From positions 1-64,000 of the forward strand of contig DAIRDH010000010.1 of assembly GCA_036796255.1 (NCBI GenBank): a stretch of 64,000 bases of DNA. The letters run 5' to 3'. The position numbers and the translations under genes were made by a program. The stretch's first letter is position 1, and each line of letters begins with the position of its first letter. The stretch comes from T3Sed10-241 sp036796255 (lineage in GTDB: Bacteria; Bacteroidota; Bacteroidia; Flavobacteriales_D; Cryomorphaceae). Of this stretch, positions 25,156 to 34,600 are shown piece by piece. Below the pieces are notes generated by a model. The model saw nothing but the letters and a program-made list of their open reading frames with translations, was not told where the DNA came from and searched no databases.

Positions 25156-27093
25156 TCAGTGGCGTATCTGGAAACAGTGAAAGGGCAATCCGTTGGGGTT
25201 GAGCTCTACGTAGTTGTATTCACCCTGCCAGCCATAAGAGGCCTGAGTGATGAGGTCAGTGACCTGGTAGGGTTTGTCTGTGCCTATTCCCAGAAGGTGA
25301 AGGGGTACTTTCACAATTCCCTGCTGTGTGTAATAAGGATCTAAATTTACAACAAAAAGCATGTGGTCGCCTTTGCCATCGCTTTTGAAGTAGGCCATCA
25401 GTTGTGGATTATCGACTACGCAGCCTACGTAGTTATAGGTGTCCTGCAATGCAGGGTGGTGTCTCCTGATTTGGTTTACCGTTTTGATCAGTGTTTTGAG
25501 TTTGCCGCGTGTATCCCACACGTGCCGCACCACTTCGTACTTTTCAGAGTCGTAATATTCTTCCTTACCGGGCATGGCTTGGTAGAGCATGTTCTCATAC
25601 ACCGGGCCGTACATTCCGTAATTGCTGCTTAGGGTAGCTGCCAGGAAGTAGCGCGTCATGAATGTGGCCTCCACGGGCTGTTGCAATTCATATGGCAGGA
25701 TGTCAGGTGTATTGGGCCAAAAGTTGGGCCTGAGGTACTGCCTTGATGGATCGCTGCTCAACTCATCCATGTATTCCATGAGTTGCGCCTTGGTATTGCG
25801 CCAGGTGAAGTAAGAGTAACTGTGCGTAAAGCCTGCTTTTGCGAGCTGATGCATAATCTTGGGGCGTGTAAAAGCCTCAGAAAGAAAAATGATTTCTGGA
25901 TTCTTTTCCCGCACTTTGGCGATAAGCCACTTCCAGAATTTGAAGGGCTTGGTGTGGGGATTGTCAACACGAAATATGGTGATGCCTTGTGCTATCCAGT
26001 AGGTCACAATGCTGAGCAACTCGTTCCAGAGGTTTTCCCAGTCTTCACATTCAAAGAATATGGGCAAGATGTCCTGGTACTTTTTCGGCGGATTTTCAGC
26101 GTATTGCACCGTGCCATCGGGTCGCCACCTGAACCAGCCGGGATGGGCTTTCACATAAGGGTGGTCTGGTGCACATTGCAAGGCGAAGTCCATGGCCACT
26201 TCGATGCCGAGTGATTTGGCTTGACCGACAAAGCTTTTGAAATCATCCAAAGTACCCAGGTCGGGATGGATGTCTTTGTGACCGCCTAGCCGTGAGCCTA
26301 TGGCCCAGGGCGAGCCTACATCGCCCTCTACGGTGGTGGTGGCGTTGTTTTTGCCTTTTCGGTTTATCTCACCGATGGGGTGAATGGGAGGGAAATAGAC
26401 CACGTCAAATCCCATTTCGGCCACGTATGGAAGGCGCTTGGCAGCATCCACGAAGGAGCCGTGCACACTGGGGTCGCTGCCGCTGCTGCGCGGAAAAAAT
26501 TCGTACCAGGCGCTGAACATGGCCTTCTTGCGGTCTACCCAAAGTGGATATTCCGGGCTTCGGGCCGGGAAAGTCTGGTAAGGGAATTCTTCAAAAAGCT
26601 GCTTGAGTTCATCGCCCATGGCGAGTTCTAGCGATTCCTCATAGCGCTTCTCATTTGCAAAAGTGTCTTTGCAGTTTTTAATCAGTTTCTTCTTTTCGGC
26701 CTCTTTAGGCTTCAAGTGCTTTAAGTATTGCAAACCATCGAGCAGCTCCACGTTGACGTGTTGCCCTCCTTTTACTTTTCTGATCAATTCATGCTGCCAG
26801 TTCAGGGCAAAATCGACCCAGGCCTCAATGTAGAATGTGTACGCGCCCATTCCACCCACTTCGAATGTGCCGACCCAGGCGTCGTTTACCAGGCTTTTCA
26901 TCGGGTAGTGCCTGTGCTTGCGCTCTTTCGGGTGTTTTACAAATATTCGTGCGTTCACGACATCATGTCCATCTCCGAATATGTCGGCTTTAACTGTTAC
27001 AGTATCACCCTCAATGCGTTTGATGGCAAAATCACCACCATTTACAACAGGACTTACATTCTCGATAACAGCGCGGTGGCGCATCTCTTCCAT
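25156..27093 (-). CDS. glgE: Alpha-1,4-glucan:maltose-1-phosphate maltosyltransferase
   Basis: 645-residue GH13_3 enzyme that extends alpha-1,4-glucan by two glucose units from maltose-1-phosphate. The N-terminal E-set domain (RAVIENVSPVVNGGDFAIKR) is characteristic of GlgE. The catalytic blocks are DFALQCAPDHPYVKAHP, the nucleophile in IFRVDNPHTKPF (D377) and the acid in FLSEAFTRP (E406), both matching GlgE rather than ordinary amylases. ATG 27093 is first in the glgE-mak-glgB-GH57 operon, behind a -7 box at 27149-27156. This operon implies glycogen synthesis through maltose-1-phosphate; no ADP-glucose synthase genes (glgC/glgA) are seen here. Confidence 0.94.
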   Translation of the reverse strand: MEEMRHRAVIENVSPVVNGGDFAIKRIEGDTVTVKADIFGDGHDVVNARIFVKHPKERKHRHYPMKSLVNDAWVGTFEVGGMGAYTFYIEAWVDFALNWQHELIRKVKGGQHVNVELLDGLQYLKHLKPKEAEKKKLIKNCKDTFANEKRYEESLELAMGDELKQLFEEFPYQTFPARSPEYPLWVDRKKAMFSAWYEFFPRSSGSDPSVHGSFVDAAKRLPYVAEMGFDVVYFPPIHPIGEINRKGKNNATTTVEGDVGSPWAIGSRLGGHKDIHPDLGTLDDFKSFVGQAKSLGIEVAMDFALQCAPDHPYVKAHPGWFRWRPDGTVQYAENPPKKYQDILPIFFECEDWENLWNELLSIVTYWIAQGITIFRVDNPHTKPFKFWKWLIAKVREKNPEIIFLSEAFTRPKIMHQLAKAGFTHSYSYFTWRNTKAQLMEYMDELSSDPSRQYLRPNFWPNTPDILPYELQQPVEATFMTRYFLAATLSSNYGMYGPVYENMLYQAMPGKEEYYDSEKYEVVRHVWDTRGKLKTLIKTVNQIRRHHPALQDTYNYVGCVVDNPQLMAYFKSDGKGDHMLFVVNLDPYYTQQGIVKVPLHLLGIGTDKPYQVTDLITQASYGWQGEYNYVELNPNGLPFHCFQIRH

Positions 27094-27148
27094 ACTTATT
27101 GTACTAATTACACTTTAGCCGGCTAATTTAGTAAAAAGGTGTTGTCGG

Positions 27149-27156
27149 CAAACTTA
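27149..27156 (-). promoter_or_regulatory. -7 promoter box TAAGTTTG for the glgE operon
   Basis: Perfect TAnnTTTG on the minus strand, 55 bp upstream of the glgE ATG. No clear -33 element. The rest of the divergent spacer (27094-27277) shows no other feature. Confidence 0.45.
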
Positions 27157-27277
27157 TTACAAGGCAATTGCAGCGATTTTACTCAGTTCTCGGGAGAGCG
27201 GCTAAAATTGGCTTCTATGTACAGGTTTTTGAATTTTCAGCCCTTCAATGCCATGTGATATCATGTATCTTCGCCCC

Positions 27278-28276
27278 ATGATATTGGTGACCGGAAGCAC
27301 AGGAATTGTGGGCACAAGGCTCATGTATGATTTGCTCAAGCGGGGCGATGCCGTACGTGGTATGCGACGTGCCGGAAGTGATCTTGCGTTTGTGCGCCGC
27401 GTATTTAAATTTTATGATCCCCTGGATGGTGAGCGGCTCTTCGCCAAAATTGAATGGACCGAAGGCGACGTGCTTGACATTGATTCGCTTGAAGGCGCTC
27501 TAAATGGAGTACACGAGGTTTACCACGCAGCTGCGCTTGTCAGCTATTCACCCAGTGACAGGGAGCGCCTACTTTCAATCAATAAAGAGGGCACGGCCAA
27601 TGTAGTTAATGTAGCCCTCGAAGCAGGGGTGAGCAAGATATGCCATCTGAGCTCTGTTGCAGCCATTGGCAAGCCCGAGCATGGCCCTGCCAACGAGGAA
27701 ACGGTGTGGAGACGCAGCAAGCAACGCTCGTTATACGGGCTCAGTAAGTACCTGGCGGAAGGTGAGGTATGGCGCGGTGCGGCAGAGGGTCTGCCATGCG
27801 TGATCGTAAATCCGTCGGTAATTTTGGGACCGTCAAAACCCGATCAAAGCAGCGGCATGCTTATGGCCCTTTTTCGGAAAGGTCCAGCGTATTACCCAAT
27901 AGGCACTGCCGGATTTGTCGACGTTCGCGATGTTAGTGACATTTGTATTCAATTGATGGGCAGCGATGTGCAGGGTGAGAGGTTTATTCTCAATGCAGCT
28001 CAGTTGCCTTTCCGGCAAATGCTCAATGAAGCAGCTGAAGTTTATGGAAACAGGCCTCCTGGATTTGCGGTTCAGCCCTGGATGCTAGAGCTGGTCTGGC
28101 CTATGGCAGCCTTGGCCTCATTGATTTCAGGAAAGCCGCCGCGCATCACCCGTGAAACCGCGAGAAATGCTTCCAACGATCTGGCTTATGATACTTCTAA
28201 AATTGAAAAATTTAGAAGGGAGAAATTTATAACACCAATCGAATCAATGGCTTATTTCAAGGCTTTTTTTGATTGA
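27278..28276 (+). CDS. NAD(P)-dependent epimerase/dehydratase family protein (extended SDR)
   Basis: 332-residue Rossmann-fold protein. The nucleotide loop MILVTGSTGIVGTRL is right at the N terminus and the catalytic YGLSK motif is intact (Y153, K157). The middle (VYHAAALVSY, HLSSVAAIG) fits dihydroflavonol-reductase or 3-beta-HSD-like extended SDRs, so the substrate cannot be named. The ATG at 27278 is used because the glycine motif begins immediately after it; upstream in-frame ATGs at 27248 and 27263 precede the box TATCTTCG (27266-27273). The 3' end overlaps the convergent DUF4296 gene by 20 bp. The neighbourhood with dihydroorotase and GT2 matches what I recall from other Flavobacteriales. 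Confidence 0.87.
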   Translation: MILVTGSTGIVGTRLMYDLLKRGDAVRGMRRAGSDLAFVRRVFKFYDPLDGERLFAKIEWTEGDVLDIDSLEGALNGVHEVYHAAALVSYSPSDRERLLSINKEGTANVVNVALEAGVSKICHLSSVAAIGKPEHGPANEETVWRRSKQRSLYGLSKYLAEGEVWRGAAEGLPCVIVNPSVILGPSKPDQSSGMLMALFRKGPAYYPIGTAGFVDVRDVSDICIQLMGSDVQGERFILNAAQLPFRQMLNEAAEVYGNRPPGFAVQPWMLELVWPMAALASLISGKPPRITRETARNASNDLAYDTSKIEKFRREKFITPIESMAYFKAFFD

Positions 28277-28775
28277 TTTTTTTCGAAGGGCCTTCTTTTT
28301 GTTGCCTTACGGTATTCTGTAAGGAGTCGCTCAATTGCATCTGATTAACTAAGGCCTCCTTATATGCCGGTGATTTGCTAAATCCTGATTCTGATGAATC
28401 GCGCTTGCTTTGATGCGCGCTGGAATAGTCCTTTTTTATTTGCGCCTCAAGCTTGCTCAGGCTGTCAAGTACTTGCTCAAATACGCCTTCCATCAGTTCA
28501 GGCCGGGATTGGTAGAAGCCATAGGTTTTGCGAAAATCTTCCTCTTTGATTTCATGTCGTTCAAATATCTCATCGTAAAGTTCCCTGCTCAAGCTGCCAT
28601 CTTTGTTGAGGCTGTGCGCATACTGGGTTTTGATGCCTTCAGCAATCTGAACGTCAAGCATGATGGCTGTAAAGGTTTGTCGGTCAAGGATATCTTTTGG
28701 AATTGCGTTGTCATCAGAGCTACATGAGAGCAGGCCCAATGCTAAGAGCAAGTGCATGGCAAATCGATGGATCAT
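28257..28775 (-). CDS. DUF4296 family lipoprotein
   Basis: 172 residues. The signal sequence MIHRFAMHLLLALGLLSCSS ends in a lipobox with acylated cysteine C18, so it is a lipoprotein. The middle contains the DUF4296 pattern: IPKDILDRQTFTAIMLDVQI, then LYDEIFERHEIKEEDFRKTY and a helical FYQSRPELMEGVFEQVLDSL. The tail is Lys/Gln/Ser-rich and probably disordered. Function of the family is unknown. ATG 28775 overlaps the dihydroorotase stop by 4 nt (ATGA), so the two are translationally coupled. It is the last gene of the GT2-pyrC-DUF4296 operon. Confidence 0.87.
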   Translation of the reverse strand: MIHRFAMHLLLALGLLSCSSDDNAIPKDILDRQTFTAIMLDVQIAEGIKTQYAHSLNKDGSLSRELYDEIFERHEIKEEDFRKTYGFYQSRPELMEGVFEQVLDSLSKLEAQIKKDYSSAHQSKRDSSESGFSKSPAYKEALVNQMQLSDSLQNTVRQQKEGPSKKINQKKP

Positions 28776-30109
28776 CGATTGAAGTTTAGGCGTTGACCCC
28801 TATTATCATCAAATATGCGGCCATTGTGGTACACGGTGTTTCCATTCACGAAAGTGCGCACCACTGAGCTTTGGAACCGCATGTTTTCAAATGGACTCCA
28901 GCCACATTTATACAACAGGTTATCCTTGCTTACGATTGCTCCGGCAGTGAGGTCTATAAGTACGAGGTCGGCAGCATATCCTTCGCGAATGTATCCGCGG
29001 CGTGTGATTTGAAACAAATCTGCTACGCGATGACTCGTTTTTGCAACAATCGTTTCAAGTGAAAAAACCCCTTGATGCATCAATTCCAGAAGTGCAGGCA
29101 AGGCGTGCTGCACGAGAGGCCCTCCGGAAGGCGCACTGAAATATGGATTGTTTTTTTCTTCGAGGGTGTGGGGGGCATGGTCGGTGGCGATCACGTCAAT
29201 ACGGTCATCATTTACCGCCTGGCGAATGGCTTCCCGGTCATCAGCCGTTTTTACTGCGGGATTCCATTTGATAAAGGTCCCTTTGTCTGCATAGTCGGCA
29301 CCGGTAAACCAAAGGTGGTGGATACAGGCTTCGGCGGTTATTTTCTTTTCCGAAAGGGGTATGTCATTTCTGAAAAGTTCGGTTTCCCGCGCAGTGGAAA
29401 TGTGGAGGATATGAAGGCGGGTGTCGAATTTGGAAGCGCGCTCTATGGCCATGGACGAACTTCGGTAGCAAGCTTCAACCGAACGGATCAGTGGATGGGC
29501 ACTCATAGGCACTTCAGCGCCATAGCGCTTTTTGAAGATTGCAGTATTGGTGGCGATGGTTTCCTCGTCTTCGCAGTGGGTGGCAATGAGTGTAGGACTT
29601 TCCTTGAAAATGCCATCGAGTGTTGCGGCCTTGTCTACCAGCATATTGCCTGTGGAGGAACCCATGAAGATTTTTACGCCGCACACCCTTTTTGGGTCAG
29701 TCTTGAGCACTTCTGAGAGGTTGTCATTTGAAGCGCCCATGAAAAAAGAGAAATTTGCCACAGAGTCCTCTGCAGCCTTATCGTATTTTTCCTGCAGTAA
29801 TTCCTGCGTCAAGGTGTTGGGAACTGTATTGGGCATTTCCATAAATGAAGTGATGCCTCCGGCTACAGCAGCCCGACTTTCAGTAGCAATGTTTGCCTTG
29901 TGCGTGAGGCCCGGTTCACGAAAATGTACCTGATCGTCAATAAGTCCTGGAATGAGGTGCAAGCCTTTCGCCTGGATCACTTCAGCAGAGGAAGGCGCTT
30001 CAATGTGGGTCGCAATACGCGATATGAGGCCATCTTCTATTAAGACATCCTGCACCTTGCGCTGACCCTCGTTTACAATTGTTGCTCCTGTGATGAGAAT
30101 TTTTGCCAT
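28772..30109 (-). CDS. pyrC: Dihydroorotase (class I type)
   Basis: 445-residue zinc amidohydrolase closing carbamoyl-aspartate to dihydroorotate in pyrimidine synthesis. It has PGLIDDQVHFREPGLTH, in which the first histidine of the usual HxH pair is glutamine, a form I recall in Bacteroidota enzymes. The carboxylated lysine is in GVKIFMGSSTG, with ATHCEDEE, LHILHIST and VIATDHAPHT supplying the other metal and catalytic residues. This is the intact copy; a second, degenerate paralogue lies at 56754-58022. It starts 11 bp after the GT2 stop and overlaps DUF4296 by 4 nt. Confidence 0.92.
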   Translation of the reverse strand: MAKILITGATIVNEGQRKVQDVLIEDGLISRIATHIEAPSSAEVIQAKGLHLIPGLIDDQVHFREPGLTHKANIATESRAAVAGGITSFMEMPNTVPNTLTQELLQEKYDKAAEDSVANFSFFMGASNDNLSEVLKTDPKRVCGVKIFMGSSTGNMLVDKAATLDGIFKESPTLIATHCEDEETIATNTAIFKKRYGAEVPMSAHPLIRSVEACYRSSSMAIERASKFDTRLHILHISTARETELFRNDIPLSEKKITAEACIHHLWFTGADYADKGTFIKWNPAVKTADDREAIRQAVNDDRIDVIATDHAPHTLEEKNNPYFSAPSGGPLVQHALPALLELMHQGVFSLETIVAKTSHRVADLFQITRRGYIREGYAADLVLIDLTAGAIVSKDNLLYKCGWSPFENMRFQSSVVRTFVNGNTVYHNGRIFDDNRGQRLNFNR

Positions 30110-30120
30110 GAGAATGAATT

Positions 30121-30825
30121 TTAAAAACGCATTTTGAGTACACCGAAAAAAGCTTCTTTGAATATTCCCATATTCATTTTGCTTGATCCCACCTGCCTAT
30201 CAATGAAGGTGATGGGAATTTCTTTGGGTTTGAATCCTTTTTTGAGCGCTGCGTATTTCATTTCTATTTGAAAAGCGTAGCCTACAAATTCAATGCTGCC
30301 AAGATCAATAGCTTCAAGTACTTCGCGCTTGTAACACACAAATCCGGCAGTGGTATCTCTTACATTGATCCACAGTATAGACCGTACGTATAGCGATGCG
30401 AAGTAGGATATTAGTATGCGGCTTAGCGGCCAGTTGCTGACACGCCCGCCTTTCACGTAGCGCGAACCCACGCTGAAATCAGCTTCTCCAGTAGTGCATG
30501 GCTCATAAAGCCTTGGCAGGTCGTCAGGGTTGTGAGAGAGGTCAGCATCCATTTCGAAAATGTGGGTGTATTGGCCATTGAGGCAATAGCGAAAACCGGC
30601 AATATAGGCGGTGCCTAAACCATTTTTTTCCTTTCGCTCCATCAAATGCAGCCTGTCAGGATATTGAACCTGCATTGATTTTACGATATCGGCTGTGCCG
30701 TCTGGCGAATTGTCATCTACCACAAGTACGTCAAAGGGGGTACTCAATGTGAATACCTTATCGATGACTTTTTGGATATTCCCGCTCTCGTTGTAAGTGG
30801 GAATGATGACGATACCTTTGTTCAA
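30121..30825 (-). CDS. Polyprenol-phosphate mannosyltransferase-like GT2
   Basis: 234-residue family 2 glycosyltransferase of the dolichol/polyprenol-phosphate mannose synthase group, which loads a sugar from a nucleotide donor onto a membrane polyprenyl phosphate. Motifs are VIIPTYNESGNI, VVDDNSPDGTADI, the metal-binding FEMDADLSHNP, GSRYVKGGRVSNWPL and RDTTAGFVCYKR. No C-terminal membrane domain is present, as in the soluble DPM1 type. The start is TTG 30825 with an in-frame TAG 12 bases further upstream, so it cannot be longer. First gene of the GT2-pyrC-DUF4296 operon. The 266 bp upstream hold only a doubtful antisense-side ORF. Confidence 0.9.
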   Translation of the reverse strand: MNKGIVIIPTYNESGNIQKVIDKVFTLSTPFDVLVVDDNSPDGTADIVKSMQVQYPDRLHLMERKEKNGLGTAYIAGFRYCLNGQYTHIFEMDADLSHNPDDLPRLYEPCTTGEADFSVGSRYVKGGRVSNWPLSRILISYFASLYVRSILWINVRDTTAGFVCYKREVLEAIDLGSIEFVGYAFQIEMKYAALKKGFKPKEIPITFIDRQVGSSKMNMGIFKEAFFGVLKMRF

Positions 30826-31091
30826 CCCGAAAAATTTTCGCTAAGATAATTGAATTGCCCGCTTTCAGCCCATTCCCTGAATGCTGTAAACCGATTTCTT
30901 CAGGTTTTACCGCAATGTCCTTTTGATGCTCAGAACAAACCGAAAGAAATATTTCAGCGAGATCGGCTGTACTTTTGACTGTCTGATTTCCGTCATTTAT
31001 AAAATTATTTGGCCATTCTGCGGAATTAGAATCGAGAAATATTATTCCTTTGTGGTCCAATTAAAAATTTGAAATTTAAGATCACAACACC

Positions 31092-31562
31092 ATGAAAAAC
31101 AACCGCATTTTAATTGCTTTATTCTGCCTTTTGCCCTTTTTTGGCAATGCCCAATCGATCTCGGATGAGGTTGCACTTATACAAAGCGCCTTTGGCATGG
31201 AAAAGCAAGCTTTGGTCAAAGAGGCCATGCAACTGAGCGAAGAAAAACAACAGGCTTTTTGGGATGTGTACCGCGCCTATGAGGAAGAGCGACGCGCACT
31301 TTCGAGGGAGCGCCTCGGTATCATTGCCGATTACGCCGACAACTTTCAAACCATGAACGATGCGAAAGCTGAAGAGCTGGCCCGTAGACTTTTCAAAGCG
31401 GATATTGCCGTGTCAAAGTTGCAAAACAAGTACTTTACGCGTTTTAGAAAAGCCACTACCGGGCTGGATGCTGCAAAATTTATGCAGATTGACCGCCACA
31501 TTCACGCCACTATACGCGTGCTCATCTCTGATTCTATGCCATTCCTCGTCGAGAAGCAATAG
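31092..31562 (+). CDS. Small secreted helical protein
   Basis: 156 residues with signal peptide MKNNRILIALFCLLPFFGNAQ, so exported to the periplasm. The mature part is almost all charged helix (EKQQAFWDVYRAYEEERRAL, AEELARRLFKADIAVSKLQN), giving a Spy/CpxP-like or coiled-coil appearance. No catalytic motif is seen and I do not recognise the family with certainty. It is monocistronic: divergent from the GT2 operon and closed by a strong terminator. A periplasmic chaperone or stress role is only a guess from its helical, highly charged make-up. Confidence 0.8.
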   Translation: MKNNRILIALFCLLPFFGNAQSISDEVALIQSAFGMEKQALVKEAMQLSEEKQQAFWDVYRAYEEERRALSRERLGIIADYADNFQTMNDAKAEELARRLFKADIAVSKLQNKYFTRFRKATTGLDAAKFMQIDRHIHATIRVLISDSMPFLVEKQ

Positions 31563-31581
31563 ATATTCAGCAACAACCATG

Positions 31582-31623
31582 AATCCTGCAGGCCGTTAAA
31601 TGATGGTCTGCAGGATTTTTTTT
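31582..31623 (+). terminator. Rho-independent terminator after the small secreted protein
   Basis: Stem AATCCTGCAG/CTGCAGGATT, extended by a further GCC/GG pairing, with an A/T-rich loop (31593-31605) and a run of eight T (31616-31623). It lies just before the convergent adhesin gene end. Confidence 0.85.
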
Positions 31624-31644
31624 GTCAAAAGAAACGGGCACACC

Positions 31645-34600
31645 CTAGCGCAACATGATTACTGTTCCCTCGTAGCTGTGCCCTATTTGATCCTTTATAG
31701 TCGTGAAATCCAATTGCCAAATGAAGAGGGTGTTGTGTTCATAATATGGGCTGCCCATATTGCTTCCATTCCATTGTTCGCCTTTGGTATGGCTTTCCCA
31801 AATCACACGTCCGCTTCGGTCTAAAATCCTGAAATGGTAGTTTTCGAGATTGACCTCCGAAATCACCGGCCCAAACAGGTCGTTGAGTCCATCGCCATCA
31901 GGGGTGAAGGCATTGGGCATAAAGAGGAGCAGCTCGTTGGTGATTTTGATGGTTTCGCATTTGCTGGCAAGGCATCCCTCCGGATTTACCACCGTAAGGC
32001 ACACCTCATAGTCGCCTGCTCTGGTATCGGGAAAACTAAAATTGGGGTTTCTCAGGTCTGAAAATCCCAGGTTTGCAAAGTCCCAGGTGCTCGTCACATT
32101 GTCAGGTGAAAGGTTCAGGAACTGAACGAGCGGGGCGCTCGTGCTGGGCTTTTCAGGTTGATACGTGAAATTGGCATGCGTTGACGAAACGTTGATGGGG
32201 TAGGGCAAGGTGTCGCTTGCAGTGCAGCCTTGGTCTGAAGTTACCCTCAGCCATGGGGTATAGCTCCCCGCTGAAGCATAGCGGTGGTTATATACGGCCC
32301 CCGCTTCGGCGCTGGCTTCCCCCGTGTGCCATAGGTAGCTGAAGCTGGGCTCAGGGTTAAAAACTTCCAGCTCCACATCAAGCGGCGCACAGCCCTCCAT
32401 AACGTCAGTCCCGAAAATGCCAGATGGCAGCGGCCATACCTCAGTGCTCTCAGTGGTGCTTGAGGCGCAACCTGCCTCATTTGTCAATGTCAGGCTGATT
32501 TGCTCGCCCTGCAAAGCAGAGAGCCAGGTGATGTTGCTGTTCGGATGTGAGAAAGCAGCCGCAGGCGACCATGTGGCCGCGCCATTGCCATAACCCAACA
32601 AGAGTATCGAATCGCCACTGCAATAGCCGACGTTTCCTTCAATTTGTGCTTCTGGATAGTTGAATACGCTAACCACAGTACTGTCGAAGGCGTAGCAGGC
32701 ATTGCGAATCACTTCGAGATACAATGTAATGGACTGAGGCTGAAATTGTGCATTGCTTGTAGCGAACATCGGTATTGCGGCCTGGGGGGTGAGCAGGCCT
32801 TCATGTCCTGACCAGGTATATTGCTGCCCGGCAATGGCGGCACTGCCCAGCATTACCGTATCGCCCGAGCAGATGTTTTGCGCCGGGCCTGCATCAGCAA
32901 TGGCGCCGGGCCGGTCGTCAATGTCGAAACTCCAGCTGGATGGGCTGGCACAGTTGGCATCGCTCAGGGTATGTACACTGTAGTTTCCACCTTGCGGCAA
33001 ATTATATGGGTAGGGATCCATTGCATTCTGCACATTGGCTACAAGCGAATCATTAACAGAAATGCCAAAGCTAAAGTCCGGGCTGCCTTGAAGCGAAATA
33101 ATCAGCTGGGCGGAANNNNNNNNNNNNNNNNNNNNNNNNNNNNNNNNNNNNNNNNNNNNNNNNNNNNNNNNNNNNNNNNNNNNNNNNNNNNNNNNNNNNN
33201 NNNNNNNNNNNNNNNAATGCCAAAGCTAAAGTCCGGGCTGCCTTGAAGCGAAATAATCAGCTGGGCGGAATCACCTTCGCAGTAAAAATCAGGTCCTTCG
33301 AGTGCAGCTTCCGGAAGTGCGAAATGGTTTAACTGGCTTGTTCCTTCAGCCGCACCGATACACCATGCCGTTGACGTGGAAGTTAATTGATACTCGCCGC
33401 TGTCGGTAGCTGCAAGGTAATATGGATTGCTCTCCACATTTGCCGTAAAGGCAACACCATTTATGGTATATCCCAGTTCTTGCGGAAGCAGACCTTCCAG
33501 CTCCACTTCAAATTGGGCAGTGCTGTCAGGACAAATGCTCAGATCGCCGGTGATGAGCTGGGCCGAAGGCTGAACCAGAAAAATAACCGGGGTTCCTGCT
33601 GCCACAGATAAAAAGGGGTCGCTCAGGTCCACCCCATCAGTCGCAGTGTTGCCCACCACCGCCGAAATGTAATAGACCGTGTTGTGCAGCATGGAGGGTT
33701 CATATGCAAATTGTCCCGCGTCTGACCATGCGATGACGTCAACCAGCGCCGTGCCCGATCCGCTGTGCAGGGCATACAGCAAGGTGTCATTCCCGTCGGG
33801 TGTGGCAAGCGTTTCTTGCATGGGGGCTGTAGATTCGCTTCCGCAAATCCTGAGCGTGTCTGCATCCATTGTTCCGGCATCAGTCAGTACAGGGCAAAAG
33901 TGGCTCCCCGAAATGGTGTCGGCCGGGCAGATGCTGCCATCGGTCAGTACCGCCTGCACCTCCGTTTCTGAAGGCAGGGGCACCGATTCAAATACGTTGT
34001 TTTCAAAAATGCCCGGCAAGCCCAACACTTCATGCGCCTCCAGGTCGCCCATGGCAGTGCTAAAGCTGAGGACGTAGGTGGCATCAGTTCCCGTACAATT
34101 CCAAGATGGATTTTGGATGAGTGGCGCGCTCCTGAAACTTACATTTAAGGTGTCATTTTCTACGCAGCTGCCATTTACAGCAGCTATGGCCAGGCTGTAG
34201 TTCTCGTAACCATCGGCTTGTATTTCCAGGCTGTCTGCACCGATGCTCGTAGGGTTCAAGGCGGATGGTATTTCCCAGTTGATGCTGCCAAATTGGCTTC
34301 CAGCCCAGATGATCGTTTCAAGGCCGCACACCTCAATGTCGCCTGAGACCGCAAGCGCGGGCGGAGCGAAGAAAGAGAGCTGGGTGCTGGCGGTAGCGCT
34401 GCACACGCCACCGTTGGTGGCCGTGAACTCAATTTCATAGCTGCCTTCATTGGGCGCCAGCACTTCGGCTGTTGAGGGCCCGAGCTCATTGATGCTGAGG
34501 GCAGGGTTGGCCGACCAGGTCCAGCTGTCTGCATTTACCCCGGCGTCGAGAGTTGCTGTGAAGCCGCAAATCGCCTCATTTGCGGGCAGTATAGCCAGCG

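Noticed and set aside
30758..31060. Minus-strand 100-codon ORF from TTG upstream of the GT2 gene
   Set aside because: Its last 68 bp run out of frame inside the GT2 gene, there is no recognisable domain and no promoter. The first ~75 codons could be a relic but I cannot support a gene.
33061..33270. 55-bp direct repeat as a biological duplication
   Set aside because: It flanks exactly 100 N and its collapse restores the frame, so it is an assembly overlap.
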